Of a stretch of 58,534 bases of DNA, positions 18,925 to 28,369 are shown one piece after another (the first letter of the stretch is position 1; every line of letters begins with the position of its first letter). Under the pieces are notes generated by a model. That model was given only the letters and a program-made list of their open reading frames with translations, was not told where the DNA came from and ran no database searches. Position numbers and translations under genes: made by a program. This stretch comes from Candidatus Gastranaerophilales bacterium (lineage in GTDB: Bacteria; Cyanobacteriota; Vampirovibrionia; Gastranaerophilales; Gastranaerophilaceae), in contig CALVAK010000015.1 in the NCBI GenBank assembly GCA_944325525.1, forward strand, positions 1 through 58,534. The letters run 5' to 3'.

Positions 18925-19899
18925 TTACACTTCTTCTAACTCTACACCCTCAGGATTAGGCTGCAACTCCAACCCTACCTGATGTAATTTCTCTATAACT
19001 TCATCAGAAGACTTTTTACCAAAGTTTTTAATATTCAATAAATCGTGTTCTGATTTCTTTAAAAGTTCAGCTAAAGAATTTATGCTTGCTCTTTTTAAGC
19101 AGTTATAAGCTCTTACCGATAATTCCAAATCTTCAATTGAAATGCTCGGAGTTTGTGCTTCTTCTTCAACTTCTTCAACAACATGCTGATTAGGTAATAC
19201 AGCAGGTTGTCCTGTTATAGCTGCAATCTGCATAAAATGTTCAATTAGTAAATTTGCTGCCTGACTTAATGCACTTGATACATCAATACTTCCGTTTGAC
19301 CATATTTCAAGAGTCAATTTATCATAGTCAACAACATCTCCAACACGTGTATTTTCAACGTTGTAGCTTACTCTCTTAATAGGCATAAATGAAGCATCAA
19401 TAGGTAATAAATCAATAGGCATATTCCCTTTGTTATCTTTTAAAACATCAACTGTTCTGTATCCTTTGCCTGTTTCAACAGTAATATCCGCAGAAATGCT
19501 TCCGCCTTCGGATATTGTACAAATTAACCAGTCAGGATTAACGACTTTAACTCCTGCGGGCAATTGTAAATCGCTTGCAAGAACCGGTCCGGGACGGTCA
19601 ACATCAAGTCTTAAATGCTGAGGATCTTTATCTTCTGTTTTTATTGTTAATCCTTTTAAGTTCAACATTATATCAATAGCATCTTCTACAATTCCAGGAA
19701 TTGATGTATACTCGTGTGTAATACCTTCAATTCTTATAGAAGTAACAGCAGCTCCTTCAAGAGAAGATAATAATACTCTTCTTAAAGCATTACCGATTGT
19801 TGTTCCAAATCCTTTTTCTAACGGTTCTACTACAAATTTTCCGTATTGTGATCCGTCTGAACTGGTTGTTGTATTTATGCATTTAATTTTCAATTCCAT
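18925..19899 (-). CDS. rpoA: RNA polymerase alpha subunit
   Basis: Scaffold for polymerase assembly and a contact for UP elements and activators. The N-terminal domain has the dimerisation and assembly segments (GNALRRVLLSSLEGAAVTS). After an acidic linker near residues 235-245, the C-terminal domain has ELSVRAYNCLKRASINS and NIKNFGKKSSDEV, the DNA- and activator-binding helices. 324 residues is normal. It sits in the alpha-operon order after rpsD. Confidence 0.98.
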   Translation of the reverse strand: MELKIKCINTTTSSDGSQYGKFVVEPLEKGFGTTIGNALRRVLLSSLEGAAVTSIRIEGITHEYTSIPGIVEDAIDIMLNLKGLTIKTEDKDPQHLRLDVDRPGPVLASDLQLPAGVKVVNPDWLICTISEGGSISADITVETGKGYRTVDVLKDNKGNMPIDLLPIDASFMPIKRVSYNVENTRVGDVVDYDKLTLEIWSNGSIDVSSALSQAANLLIEHFMQIAAITGQPAVLPNQHVVEEVEEEAQTPSISIEDLELSVRAYNCLKRASINSLAELLKKSEHDLLNIKNFGKKSSDEVIEKLHQVGLELQPNPEGVELEEV

Positions 19900-19918
19900 T
19901 ATAATTAATCTCCTACAA

Positions 19919-20521
19919 TTATTTAGAATAATACTCGATTACAAGCTGTTCTTTAAGCTCAGGGTCTAGTTCTTCTCTTTCCGGGATTCTGTCGAATGTA
20001 ATTTTTAAAGCATCTTTATCAATCGTCATCCAAACAGGAGCAATTGCCATATCTATCGAAGATAATATTGTTTTTACAAAGTCGGAACTTCCGGCTTTAA
20101 ATGTGATAACATCTCCAGGTTTAACAAGATATGACGGAATATCAACTCTTTTGCCGTTTACAAGAATATGTCCGTGGTTTACTATTTGTCTTGCCTGTTT
20201 TCTTGATATTGCAAAACCTGTTCTAAATATTATGTTATCCAATCTCGATTCAAGCAATTGTAAAAGAATAGTACCAGTAACGCCTTTTCTTCTGCTTGCT
20301 TCCTTGTAGTATCTTACAAATTGTTTTTCGTTTACAAGATATGTTAAACGAATCTTTTGTTTTTCATTTAAATGCAATGCATAATCAGAAAGTTTTTTTC
20401 TTGCCGCACCATGCTGACCAGAAGCATTCTGCCTTAAGGAAGAAACCAGCTTTCTGTTTGATAAATCAGTAACTCCGTAGTTACGATATAATTTATTTGT
20501 TGGTCCTGTATATTTAGCCAA
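19919..20521 (-). CDS. rpsD: 30S ribosomal protein S4
   Basis: Primary 16S-binding protein, and in many bacteria the autogenous repressor of this operon. The S4 RNA-binding fold is visible as RLDNIIFRTGFAISRKQARQIVNHGHILVNG. There are no N-terminal zinc-binding cysteines, so it is the C-minus type. Its place between rpsK and rpoA matches the E. coli and clostridial layout; from general knowledge many cyanobacteria keep rpsD elsewhere. Confidence 0.97.
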   Translation of the reverse strand: MAKYTGPTNKLYRNYGVTDLSNRKLVSSLRQNASGQHGAARKKLSDYALHLNEKQKIRLTYLVNEKQFVRYYKEASRRKGVTGTILLQLLESRLDNIIFRTGFAISRKQARQIVNHGHILVNGKRVDIPSYLVKPGDVITFKAGSSDFVKTILSSIDMAIAPVWMTIDKDALKITFDRIPEREELDPELKEQLVIEYYSK

Positions 20522-20547
20522 TTTTATGACTCCTTACGTTATTATTT

Positions 20548-20934
20548 CTATACTCTACGTCTTTTTGGAGGACGACATCCGTTATGAGGAATAGGTGTAA
20601 CGTCCTTAATTAATGTAATTTCAAGTCCTGCAGCCTGAATAGCTCTTATAGCTGTTTCTCTGCCTGAACCCGGTCCTTTGATATAAACTTCAACTTTTTT
20701 CATACCTTGATCAATGGACTGTTTTGCAACTTTTTCTGCCGCAGACTGTGCTGCAAATGGAGTGCCTTTTCTTGCTCCTTTGAATCCGCATCCTCCGGCA
20801 GAAGCCCATGCAATAGCATTACCTTGTGTATCTGTTGAAGTTACGATTGTATTATTAAATGTTGATTGTATATGTACAACACCTTGCAATACATTCTTTT
20901 TTTCTTTCTTTTTTGTTTTTACCGGTCTAGCCAT
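20548..20934 (-). CDS. rpsK: 30S ribosomal protein S11
   Basis: Platform protein close to the mRNA exit site. [22 protein letters not shown] and the C-terminal [16 protein letters not shown] are diagnostic. 128 residues. It lies 21 bases downstream of rpsM. Confidence 0.98.
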   Translation of the reverse strand: MARPVKTKKKEKKNVLQGVVHIQSTFNNTIVTSTDTQGNAIAWASAGGCGFKGARKGTPFAAQSAAEKVAKQSIDQGMKKVEVYIKGPGSGRETAIRAIQAAGLEITLIKDVTPIPHNGCRPPKRRRV

Positions 20935-20955
20935 TGTTTATATTACTCCTTTAAT

Positions 20956-21321
20956 TTATTTCTTTTTGGCGATTGGGCCTGTTTTCTTACCGCGTCTTGT
21001 TCTTGCATTCGTTTTTGTTCTTTGTCCTCTTGCAGGAAGTTTTCTTCTGTGACGCATTCCTCTATATGAGTTTATTTCACTTAACCTCTTAATATTCAAA
21101 GATTCTTCTCTTCTTAAATCACCCTCTATTGTGTAGTGGGCAAGTTCGTCTCTTAATCTTTTAATATTGTCATCAGTTAAATCATCTGTCCTTAAATCTT
21201 CAGATATGCCGCACGCTGCTAATATTTTTTTACTGCGGGCAGGACCTATACCGAAAATATAGGTTAATGCAATTACCATTCTTTTATTACGAGGTAAATC
21301 TACCCCGGCAAGTCTTGCCAT
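20956..21321 (-). CDS. rpsM: 30S ribosomal protein S13
   Basis: Head protein that bridges to L5 and contacts the P-site tRNA. It has [14 protein letters not shown] at the start, the helix-hairpin-helix [34 protein letters not shown] and a basic tail. 121 residues, normal. Confidence 0.98.
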   Translation of the reverse strand: MARLAGVDLPRNKRMVIALTYIFGIGPARSKKILAACGISEDLRTDDLTDDNIKRLRDELAHYTIEGDLRREESLNIKRLSEINSYRGMRHRRKLPARGQRTKTNARTRRGKKTGPIAKKK

Positions 21322-21419
21322 AGTCTCTCCTTCTTCTTTTATGTTGCTTTAAGATTTTTCTATTTAATCTTTCTGTATACTGCCTTCTCAGACAGAACGG
21401 ATTGATTTTCTTTTGGGAA

Positions 21420-21533
21420 CTATCCCTGTCTTTGTTTGTGCTTAGGATTTTCACATATTATTGCTACTCTTCCTTTTCTTTTTATTACTTTGCATTTATC
21501 ACAAAGCGGTTTTACAGAAGTTCTTACTTTCAT
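21420..21533 (-). CDS. rpmJ: 50S ribosomal protein L36
   Basis: 37-residue zinc-binding large-subunit protein, found by reading the minus strand between rpsM and infA. It begins [19 protein letters not shown] and ends [11 protein letters not shown]. The Cys-x-x-Cys, Cys and His zinc ligands are all present (C-plus type). Its position between infA and rpsM is the universal one. Confidence 0.97.
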   Translation of the reverse strand: MKVRTSVKPLCDKCKVIKRKGRVAIICENPKHKQRQG

Positions 21534-21546
21534 TTTTATATTCCTT

Positions 21547-21762
21547 TTATTTTAATCTGTATGTAATTCGTCCTCTTGTTAAATCATACGGCGTCATTTC
21601 CACTTTTACTTTATCACCGGGTAAAATCTTTATAAAATTCTTTCTTATTTTCCCTGATATATGAGCAAGAATTTCATGTCCGTTTTCTAACCCGACTCTG
21701 AACATAGCATTCGGTAATGATTCCAGTATGGTTCCTTCAAATTCAATTACGTCTTTTGACAT
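21547..21762 (-). CDS. infA: Translation initiation factor IF-1
   Basis: OB-fold factor that occupies the A site during initiation. The 71-residue sequence contains [21 protein letters not shown] and ends [12 protein letters not shown], as the family does. Start at ATG with GAGGAAG upstream. It is the first gene of the ribosomal run here; the usual upstream neighbours (adk, map, secY) are absent. Confidence 0.98.
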   Translation of the reverse strand: MSKDVIEFEGTILESLPNAMFRVGLENGHEILAHISGKIRKNFIKILPGDKVKVEMTPYDLTRGRITYRLK

Positions 21763-21789
21763 TTCTTCCTCTTTTATACTGAGTCAATA

Positions 21790-21817
21790 AGTATATCCTA
21801 CATGTTAAATTTTTCAA
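21790..21817 (-). promoter_or_regulatory. Promoter of the infA-rpsI ribosomal operon
   Basis: On the minus strand TTGAAA (21812-21817), a 16-base spacer and TATACT (21790-21795), with a predicted start near 21783 and a leader of only about 20 bases. It makes the operon independent of whatever lies upstream. Confidence 0.7.
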
Positions 21818-22014
21818 ATCAAGCCTTTTTCTCCACAATAATTATATTTTTTAACTCATTATTATTAATTTTTAATTATTGTTTTTTAAATTATATGAAA
21901 TAAATAGGCACGATGGAAATATCAGAATCATCTTTTGTTCCTATCAATTAGACGATTTGTTAATTTTTCTTAACATGTTAAATGTTTTCTAATGTTATTT
22001 AAACAATATATTGC

Positions 22015-22228
22015 GTCCGGAATTTCGTTCTCTTGAAATTCCTTTTCGCTCATTGCTGTCGCTGGCTTCTCTTCGTTCCCGCCAGCTTCGCATTCGCCTT
22101 CCGGACTCCGTCCGTCCGGAATTTCGCTCTCTTGAAATTCCTTTTCGCTCATTGCTGTCGCTGGCTTCTCTTCGTTCCCGCCAGCTTCGCATTCGCCTTC
22201 CGGACTCCGTCCGTCCGGAATTTCGCTT
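22015..22228. repeat. 99-bp tandem repeat, two full copies and a partial third
   Basis: The unit starts GTCCGGAATTTCG; starts are at 22015, 22114 and 22213, exactly 99 bases apart, and the copies are nearly identical. Each holds three inverted repeats: GGAATTTC / GAAATTCC, GCTGGC / GCCAGC, and CCGGAC / GTCCGG (the last across the junction). It is visibly more GC-rich than its surroundings. Since 99 is a multiple of three, several frames stay open, which produces spurious ORFs on both strands. It starts right after the GH57 stop codon. It is a structured, REP-like repeat of unknown role. Confidence 0.9.
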
Positions 22229-22229
22229 C

Positions 22230-24482
22230 TTATTTTAATGGTCTTGTTAAAGTTAACGGTATATCTTTTGGATAAATTTCCTCGGTCACTCCGGAACATC
22301 CGGTAATAAAGAAGAAATCAAAACTTTCCCCTGGATTTATTTTTAAATCTTCATAAGGAATTGAAATTTCAAGAATTTCTTTATGAATATATTTGATATG
22401 ATGTCCCCATTTTAATTCCCACAAGCCGTCTTTTACCGCCTGTGAAAACTGGAGTGGATACTTCCTGTTGCTTGTTAATGCTATTTTTATTTCGTGCGTA
22501 TACCCGTCTAATAAAATTGGAAGCAAACTGTCTGCTTTATTTGTAGTTCTTGACGGAGATGTTATCTCAAAAGCATCATTGTATTTTTTTATATATATAT
22601 AGATAGAAAAGTACTCTTTAAAACTTTCTTTACTATCCATCAGATATTTATTAATATCAAAACGCAGATACAAATTATCTTTATCATTTCCAAAGAAAAT
22701 TCTATTAAGCAGTTTATTCTCCTGCAAAACAGGACCAGCCGGAATATCAATACATCCCGCCGACAACCATTCGTCATTATCCTTTATCATCCCGTTCAAC
22801 AGCGGAGATATCTCCCTCCTGGGATTTCTTAAAGGCTTTCCCATAAACGAAGTTAACGGCATCTCTAAATAACTTGGAATGGGTTTTTCTATTATATTAT
22901 AAACGTTTTTTAGATGTTCTCTATATAAAAAGTCAAAAATGTGATCCTGCCCTGAATTATTAGGTTCTCCATACCACCAGAACCAATCTGAACCTTCTGC
23001 AATATATAATTCTGATTTCGCTGATTTTATCTGTTCTTTTGACAATCTTCCGGCTTTTTCAGCTTCCCTTAAATCATTTCTCGTCTGCACCAGATATTTC
23101 CAGGCAAGATTTTTCGTCGGTTCTGCAACCCATAATTGAAATTCCTGATTGACCCAGGAGCCCGAAGCAACTTTTTTTAACAGTTTTTCTGTTTTTTTAT
23201 TTTTTTCTACATAATCACTTATTAGAACAGTAGATATATTTTTATCATCATTAATTAATGAATATAATCTTTCCAAAAATATTCTTCCGTCTGAAGGATA
23301 TGAATCCCAACTGTTTTCACCATCCATTGCTATTGTAAGTATATGTTTTTTATCCGGGGAATTTCTTAATTTATCATGTACTGTCTTTATCCTGTCAAAC
23401 AAATCGTTAGCACAAAGAAAACTGTCATGATGAGAATATTCAAATGCTATCAGATTTGGTATGACAGAATCTCTGAATAAAATATTTATTTCTTTATCAC
23501 GTTTTGTTCTGTATAAATACAAAGAACAAACATCATAAGGATCTTCATAGCATCCTCTGAAATCTCTTACAAATTCTTTTTTTATTGAATTTGATAAAAC
23601 ACTTTCGTCTGTTACAACCCACTTAATACCTAAATTTGCCAGTACATCAAGAGTTTTCTGACTGATACAGTGCTCACTCGGCCATATACCTTTTGGAACT
23701 TTACCAAAAGTTTCCCGTATTTTATCAACAGCAAGTTTTATTTGTTCCTTAGCATCGACTGTAAGGGCTATCTTACAATCTGGAAGCGGATATTTTAATG
23801 CGGGTATTTTTAAATCATTAGGATTAATCAAAATTGGCAATATCGGATGATTATAAGGACTTGTTAAAATTTCAATTCTTCCTTCATCTTGATATTTTTT
23901 AAATGCAGGAATAATTTGTTTTATAATCGTTCTATTTAAATCAATGACCGTTTGCCTATCTTCAAGAGTATAATTTTTACCTTTCTCTTTTAACTCTTTT
24001 AATTTCGGATATACGTCAAACCATATAGGATCAAACCATACAAGATTAAACAGCATCATTATATCCGCATATTCCTGATTTGAAAAATCATTAATACTTA
24101 TTTCTTCCTGACCGTATCTTTTTATATAAAGCTCATTAAATCTCGGATTTTTTGAAATTAAATTTTCATAATTTGCATCAAAGAAATAATTAAGAATATA
24201 TAATTTATCATCATCCGTAAGTTCTTCAACAGGTGTTACAGTAAGCTTTGAGTGAATATCATGCCCGTCATTTGCGTAATCATTTATTGCATCCAGAAGT
24301 GCCGGAACAAGACTAAAATTTAGCTTAATATTAGGAAATTTATCAAGAATTATTAGCATATCAAGATAATCTTTTATAGCATGAAGCCTTGCCCAGGGCA
24401 TTAATCTTATACCGCCAGGCTGTGTCTGGTAATTTGGCTGATGAAAATGCCATACAAAAGCTACTGATAATTCTTTCTGCAT
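22230..24482 (-). CDS. Family 57 glycoside hydrolase (alpha-amylase / amylopullulanase type)
   Basis: Likely cytoplasmic alpha-glucan hydrolase acting on glycogen-like polymer. GH57 conserved regions are all present: HQP in VWHFHQPNYQ at the start; WPSEH with the nucleophile Glu near residue 270; AMDGENSWDSYP with the acid/base Asp near 387; and WVNQEFQLWVAEP. The last 180 residues look like the glucodextranase-type C-terminal beta domain often fused to GH57 enzymes. The frame stays open to 24569, and ATGs at 24497 and 24482 are alternatives. I chose 24482 because MQKELSVAF begins the fold directly; the longer N terminus is hydrophobic but lacks a good ribosome site. 750 residues. Confidence 0.92.
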   Translation of the reverse strand: MQKELSVAFVWHFHQPNYQTQPGGIRLMPWARLHAIKDYLDMLIILDKFPNIKLNFSLVPALLDAINDYANDGHDIHSKLTVTPVEELTDDDKLYILNYFFDANYENLISKNPRFNELYIKRYGQEEISINDFSNQEYADIMMLFNLVWFDPIWFDVYPKLKELKEKGKNYTLEDRQTVIDLNRTIIKQIIPAFKKYQDEGRIEILTSPYNHPILPILINPNDLKIPALKYPLPDCKIALTVDAKEQIKLAVDKIRETFGKVPKGIWPSEHCISQKTLDVLANLGIKWVVTDESVLSNSIKKEFVRDFRGCYEDPYDVCSLYLYRTKRDKEINILFRDSVIPNLIAFEYSHHDSFLCANDLFDRIKTVHDKLRNSPDKKHILTIAMDGENSWDSYPSDGRIFLERLYSLINDDKNISTVLISDYVEKNKKTEKLLKKVASGSWVNQEFQLWVAEPTKNLAWKYLVQTRNDLREAEKAGRLSKEQIKSAKSELYIAEGSDWFWWYGEPNNSGQDHIFDFLYREHLKNVYNIIEKPIPSYLEMPLTSFMGKPLRNPRREISPLLNGMIKDNDEWLSAGCIDIPAGPVLQENKLLNRIFFGNDKDNLYLRFDINKYLMDSKESFKEYFSIYIYIKKYNDAFEITSPSRTTNKADSLLPILLDGYTHEIKIALTSNRKYPLQFSQAVKDGLWELKWGHHIKYIHKEILEISIPYEDLKINPGESFDFFFITGCSGVTEEIYPKDIPLTLTRPLK

Positions 24483-24626
24483 TTTTAAGATTCCCATTAA
24501 ACTAAATATGATGATAACATTTTTAGCTGCATTATACAACAAGCACATAATCTCGCTTAATGTAAACAAATATTAAGATAATTTACAAATAAATGTAAAC
24601 AACAAATGCATTACTATTATTGAATG

Positions 24627-24819
24627 TTGAGTGTACAAATGACAATTTTTATAAAAAAAATTAAAATCTGCTATATACAAGTACGAATAATAATGGTTTA
24701 ATAAGAATTACGTTTAAACGAAAAAAAGAATAAACAAAAAGACGTAGTCAAATGACTATTAGAGAGAGGAGATTTGGAAAAATCCTGTTAGTCGCAGCAA
24801 TATAGGCAGCGGCTTTTTT
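24627..24819 (+). ncRNA. Candidate small RNA with its own promoter
   Basis: Plus strand: TTGAGT (24627-24632), 17 bases, TATAAA (24650-24655), predicting a start near 24662. The stretch then has a palindrome CGTTTAAACG (24711-24720), a hairpin TAGTC-AAAT-GACTA, an AGGAGATTT / AAATCCT stem with bulge, and a T6 run at about 24813-24819. The genes on both sides are on the minus strand, so this transcript would be independent. No known RNA family recognised. The T-run is not preceded by a clean terminator stem, which weakens the case. Confidence 0.3.
24752..24805 (+). CDS. Possible 17-codon peptide with hydrophobic end
   Basis: ATG opens MTIRERRFGKILLVAAI and then meets TAG. In the same frame the reading continues AAAFLFLDLHS before TGA, so with the amber codon read through it would look like a basic N terminus plus a membrane helix. 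There is no good Shine-Dalgarno. It may be a decayed small membrane protein or leader peptide, or chance. Confidence 0.2.
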   Translation: MTIRERRFGKILLVAAI

Positions 24820-24829
24820 ATTTCTGGAT

Positions 24830-25882
24830 TTACATTCTTGAAAAAACTTCGACATCAAGGGAACCGGTTGTATTCGCCAGAAAATATGCACTTGATGCTA
24901 TCATTGAAGCATTGTCAGTGCAATATTTCATCTCGGGTGCATAAATTTTATAACCCTTATCTTTTAAATTAAAAAACTTTTTTCTTATTTCTGAATTAGC
25001 AGCAACACCGCCCGCCAGAGCTATTGTTTTGGCATTTATATTATCTGCGGCTTTCTTTGTTTTTTTAAACAGTGTTGATGTAACATTTTCTTGAAAACTT
25101 GCAGCAATATCAGCTTTAGGCAGTTCTTCATTTTCTTTCTTCAATCTTTGAATTAATTGCAAAGATGCTGTTTTTAAGCCTGAGAAACTAAAATCAAACT
25201 CATTTTGGAGTTTTGCTTCCGGAAGTTTATATGCATTAGGATTCCCTGTTTGAGCAAGTTTATCAAGATTAACTCCGCCGGGATACGGAAGATCTATTAA
25301 TCTTGCTACTTTATCATAAGCTTCACCAATCGCATCATCTATTGTTTCTCCAATAATCTTCTGTTCAAGGAAACTCTTAACTTCAATAATTTGAGTATGA
25401 CCTCCGCTTATTAACAAAGCAACAAATGGTGGTTTCAAATCCGTATTTAAATAGTTTGCACACACATGAGCATTTAAATGGTTTACCCCTATAAACGGCT
25501 TATCGTGAGCAATTGCAAGAGCTTTACCGGCATTCATGCCAACAAGTAGAGACCCTACAAGCCCTGGCCCCACAGTAGCAGCAAAAGCTGTTATATTTTC
25601 AGGTTTCAATCCAGATTGTTCAAATGCCTGCGATATAACCAGATTTATTGCTTCCAAATGTTCTCTTGCAGCAACTTCCGGAACTACACCGCCAAATTCT
25701 ATATGTGTTTTTATTTGTGAAGCTACAACATTTGATAATACTTCACGTCCGTTCTTAACAATCGCTGCTGCTGTTTCATCACAGCTTGATTCAATAGCAA
25801 ATATTATATTGTCTGTTCCGCTGTCTGGACCTATTAATACTGTCTTTTCACTGACCGGTGTTTTAAATTCTTTAACGGACAT
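24830..25882 (-). CDS. tsaD: tRNA N6-adenosine threonylcarbamoyltransferase
   Basis: Transfers threonylcarbamoyl from TC-AMP to A37 of ANN-decoding tRNAs, with TsaB/TsaE elsewhere. Seen: the ASKHA-type IESSCDETAAAIV, the metal-binding HLNAH (HVNHLNAHVCANYL-like region), ISGGHTQ and LAGGVAANSEIR. There is an N-terminal extension of about 25 residues before IIFAIESSCDE. CGGAGA precedes the ATG. It is divergent from leuC. Confidence 0.96.
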   Translation of the reverse strand: MSVKEFKTPVSEKTVLIGPDSGTDNIIFAIESSCDETAAAIVKNGREVLSNVVASQIKTHIEFGGVVPEVAAREHLEAINLVISQAFEQSGLKPENITAFAATVGPGLVGSLLVGMNAGKALAIAHDKPFIGVNHLNAHVCANYLNTDLKPPFVALLISGGHTQIIEVKSFLEQKIIGETIDDAIGEAYDKVARLIDLPYPGGVNLDKLAQTGNPNAYKLPEAKLQNEFDFSFSGLKTASLQLIQRLKKENEELPKADIAASFQENVTSTLFKKTKKAADNINAKTIALAGGVAANSEIRKKFFNLKDKGYKIYAPEMKYCTDNASMIASSAYFLANTTGSLDVEVFSRM

Positions 25883-25963
25883 TTTTTCTCCGATTATTTT
25901 TTCTTGTGTATTTTATATGTTTTATAATATCATTTAAATAGTTTTTGTGTGAGGATTTTTATT

Positions 25964-27229
25964 ATGACAAGACCTATGAATATAACTGAAAAAATTTTAG
26001 CTGCACATGCCGGTTTAGAAGAAGTAAAACCAGGACAACTTATTACTGCAAAAGTTGATATTACTCTGGCAAATGATATAACAGGACCGGTTGCTATTAA
26101 TGAATTTAAAAAAATAGGTGTTAACAAAGTTTTTGACAAATCAAGAGTTGTTTTTGTTCCGGATCATTTTGTTCCAAATCGTGATATTAAATCTGCACAA
26201 CAGGTTAAACAAGTAAGAGAATTTTCAAAAGAGCAGGAACTTGAACACTTTTTTGAAGTTGGAAGAATGGGAATAGAGCATGCACTTCTGCCTGATAACG
26301 GAATTGTTACGGCAGGCGATATTGTAATAGGTGCAGATTCTCACACTTGTACATACGGTGCGTTAGGTGCATTTTCAACAGGAATGGGTTCTACAGATAT
26401 TGCCTGTGCAATGGCATCAGGAGATACCTGGCTCAAAGTGCCAGAATCAATAAAAGTTGAATTTAACGGCAAATTAAACAAATGGGTAACAGCAAAAGAC
26501 TTAATTCTTTATCTGATAGGGAAAATAGGCGTTGACGGAGCATTATATAAAACTCTTGAAATAGGCGGTTCAACAATTGAAAATATGCCGATGGACGGCA
26601 GATTTACCATTTGTAATATGGCCATTGAAGCAGGTGCAAAAAATGGCATTATAATTCCTGATGAAATTACTAAACAATATCTGGATAAAAGAAGTATCAG
26701 ACATTATAAATTTTATCAAAGCGATAAAGATGCCGGATATGAGAAAATTATAAAATATAATACTGAAGAAATTGAGCCGGTTGTTGCATTTCCGCATCTT
26801 CCTGAAAATATAAAACCTGTTTCTGAAGCAGGTGATATAAAAATTGATCAATCAGTGATAGGAAGCTGTACAAACGGAAGATTATCGGATATCGCAGCAG
26901 CTGCGGAAATATTAAAGGGAAGAAAAGTCCACAAAGATGTTAGATTAATAGTATTTCCTGCCACACAACAAATATATCTTGAATCTATAAGATTAGGTTA
27001 TATTGAAACAATTGTAGAAGCAGGTGGTGCTGTATCAACTCCTACATGTGGTCCCTGCCTTGGCGGACACGCCGGAATTTTAGCAGCAGGTGAACGTGCA
27101 ATATCAACAACAAACAGAAATTTTGTAGGAAGAATGGGACATGTTGACAGTGAAGTATATTTATCTTCTCCCTACGTTGCTGCAGCAAGTGCTGTTTTAG
27201 GAAGAATTGCTTCTCCTGCAGAATTATAG
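25964..27229 (+). CDS. leuC: 3-isopropylmalate dehydratase large subunit (or homoaconitase-like)
   Basis: Aconitase-family [4Fe-4S] enzyme isomerising isopropylmalate in leucine synthesis; needs a LeuD subunit. The cluster ligands are Cys302 (SCTNGR), Cys362 and Cys365 (PTCGPCLGG), and [13 protein letters not shown] is present. 421 residues is the length of the prokaryotic LeuC/HacA branch. An in-frame GTG at 25949 exists, but GAGG lies suitably before the ATG at 25964. No leuA, leuB or leuD is adjacent. Members of this branch can also act as homoaconitase or in related C6 pathways, so the substrate is less sure than the fold. Confidence 0.9.
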   Translation: MTRPMNITEKILAAHAGLEEVKPGQLITAKVDITLANDITGPVAINEFKKIGVNKVFDKSRVVFVPDHFVPNRDIKSAQQVKQVREFSKEQELEHFFEVGRMGIEHALLPDNGIVTAGDIVIGADSHTCTYGALGAFSTGMGSTDIACAMASGDTWLKVPESIKVEFNGKLNKWVTAKDLILYLIGKIGVDGALYKTLEIGGSTIENMPMDGRFTICNMAIEAGAKNGIIIPDEITKQYLDKRSIRHYKFYQSDKDAGYEKIIKYNTEEIEPVVAFPHLPENIKPVSEAGDIKIDQSVIGSCTNGRLSDIAAAAEILKGRKVHKDVRLIVFPATQQIYLESIRLGYIETIVEAGGAVSTPTCGPCLGGHAGILAAGERAISTTNRNFVGRMGHVDSEVYLSSPYVAAASAVLGRIASPAEL

Positions 27230-27345
27230 TTGAAATTTAATCAAGCGGCTAACTTACTTTTTGTTGAATTGTGAAAAAACCAGACTTTTCACAAAATTAA
27301 AAATTTTGAAAAAAACCGTCAATTCTAACTTGTTAAATATGACCA

Positions 27346-27507
27346 GAAAAACAGCAATGTAAGAGAACCCATATATGAAGTTTCGTTGTTTTGTTTATAA
27401 AACATTATAAGAGCGTTGTTTAAGGCATAAACCGGATTACAAAGCTTTTGGTTGAAATTAACAAAATAAAAACGTAATCTATTCTGTGGTTATATCACTG
27501 CTCTTTA
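27346..27507. repeat. Palindromic repeat element, copy C (diverged)
   Basis: About 162 bases, aligning throughout with the elements at 1-161 and 193-359. The best-kept parts are the left-arm segment TTTCGTTGTTTTGTTTAT, the centre ACAAAGCTTTTGGTTGAAATT, and the right end TATATCACTGCTCTTT. Ends: AAAAACAGCAATGT left, ATATCACTGCTCTTT right. Several small deletions. It fills much of the 351-base gap between leuC and the next gene. An old insertion of the same family. Confidence 0.85.
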
Positions 27508-27580
27508 AGATTTGTTTGTTGGATTAAAATTATTTAAACATATATTGTCTTTAATGAGATAGGCTTTATAGAACTTTTAC

Positions 27581-28210
27581 CTAAATACTTATGGTAACCC
27601 GTGAACCTTCTTTATGATAATTACCGCCACCGCATATTGTTTCTATTACCCTTAAAAGAAACTCTCTCGGTGCTTCCATTTGATTTATATAAAATTCTTG
27701 ATTACCGAGATGACGTATTTTTATTATTGCTTTTGCCGCTTTATCTGCAGGAACATACAAAGATGCAACTTCCATATCTAGAAGCTTTTGTTCAACCTCA
27801 TCATTAAAACCGTGAACAAGTTCTGGTATTGTTCCTTTTATAGCTATTATTCTTCCTGTAAATAACGGGGTATCCTTTTCTCTATGAAGAGCTTTTGGCT
27901 TATCTTTCATATTCGAAACAAAGCTTATGGCATGCCATAATATATTCAACAGAGCAATATGTCTTTGTTTATCATATTCATAATATATATTCTCTGAAGG
28001 AATACCTCTTACAGTAAAAGATTGTTTCAAATATTCCACAGTAATTGCCATATTTTCAGCCATTTTATCAAACAAAACCGCTGTATTGGCATTTGATTGC
28101 TGATATTCTAAAAACTGCTTATACATATGGCTTGATACAAGACTCATTCTCTCCTGTATCACAGAAGCCTTTCTTGCTGTTGTTTCTATATCTTCAAAAT
28201 TACCGCTCAA
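27581..28210 (-). CDS. Hypothetical protein, 209 residues
   Basis: Not recognised. The N-terminal half is helical and Met/Gln-rich. The centre has TPLFTGRIIAIKGTIPEL, the C-terminal half alternates hydrophobic residues (ASLYVPADKAAKAIIKIRHLG), and the end is GGGNYHKEGSRVTISI. No signal peptide, membrane helix or clear catalytic motif. Probably soluble, cytoplasmic and alpha/beta. It is divergent from the formyltransferase-like gene. Confidence 0.75.
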   Translation of the reverse strand: MSGNFEDIETTARKASVIQERMSLVSSHMYKQFLEYQQSNANTAVLFDKMAENMAITVEYLKQSFTVRGIPSENIYYEYDKQRHIALLNILWHAISFVSNMKDKPKALHREKDTPLFTGRIIAIKGTIPELVHGFNDEVEQKLLDMEVASLYVPADKAAKAIIKIRHLGNQEFYINQMEAPREFLLRVIETICGGGNYHKEGSRVTISI

Positions 28211-28369
28211 AAAATTCCTTCTCTTTCTTAAAATATTTTATTAAAAAATATAACTTTATAAAACTATTTTAACCTTTTTTATTACAAAAACGAATACTTA
28301 ATTTACATTATTTAGTTTTTTAATTATAAAATTTTGATTTTTTCTTTTTTATCAAATATCATTTTATTT

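Noticed and set aside
20714..21052. Plus-strand frame over rpsK/rpsM
   Set aside because: Shadow of the ribosomal protein genes; no ribosome site.
22015..22228. CRISPR-like array
   Set aside because: The copies are contiguous and the whole 99-bp unit is repeated, with no variable spacers and no cas genes nearby.
21970..22299. Several frames on both strands over the 99-bp repeat, some encoding repeated peptides
   Set aside because: The repeat length is a multiple of three, so frames stay open automatically. No ribosome sites, and they overlap the GH57 end.
24740..24800. Signal recognition particle RNA
   Set aside because: A GGAA loop and GCAGC are present, but the conserved asymmetric loop and helix 8 spacing are not.
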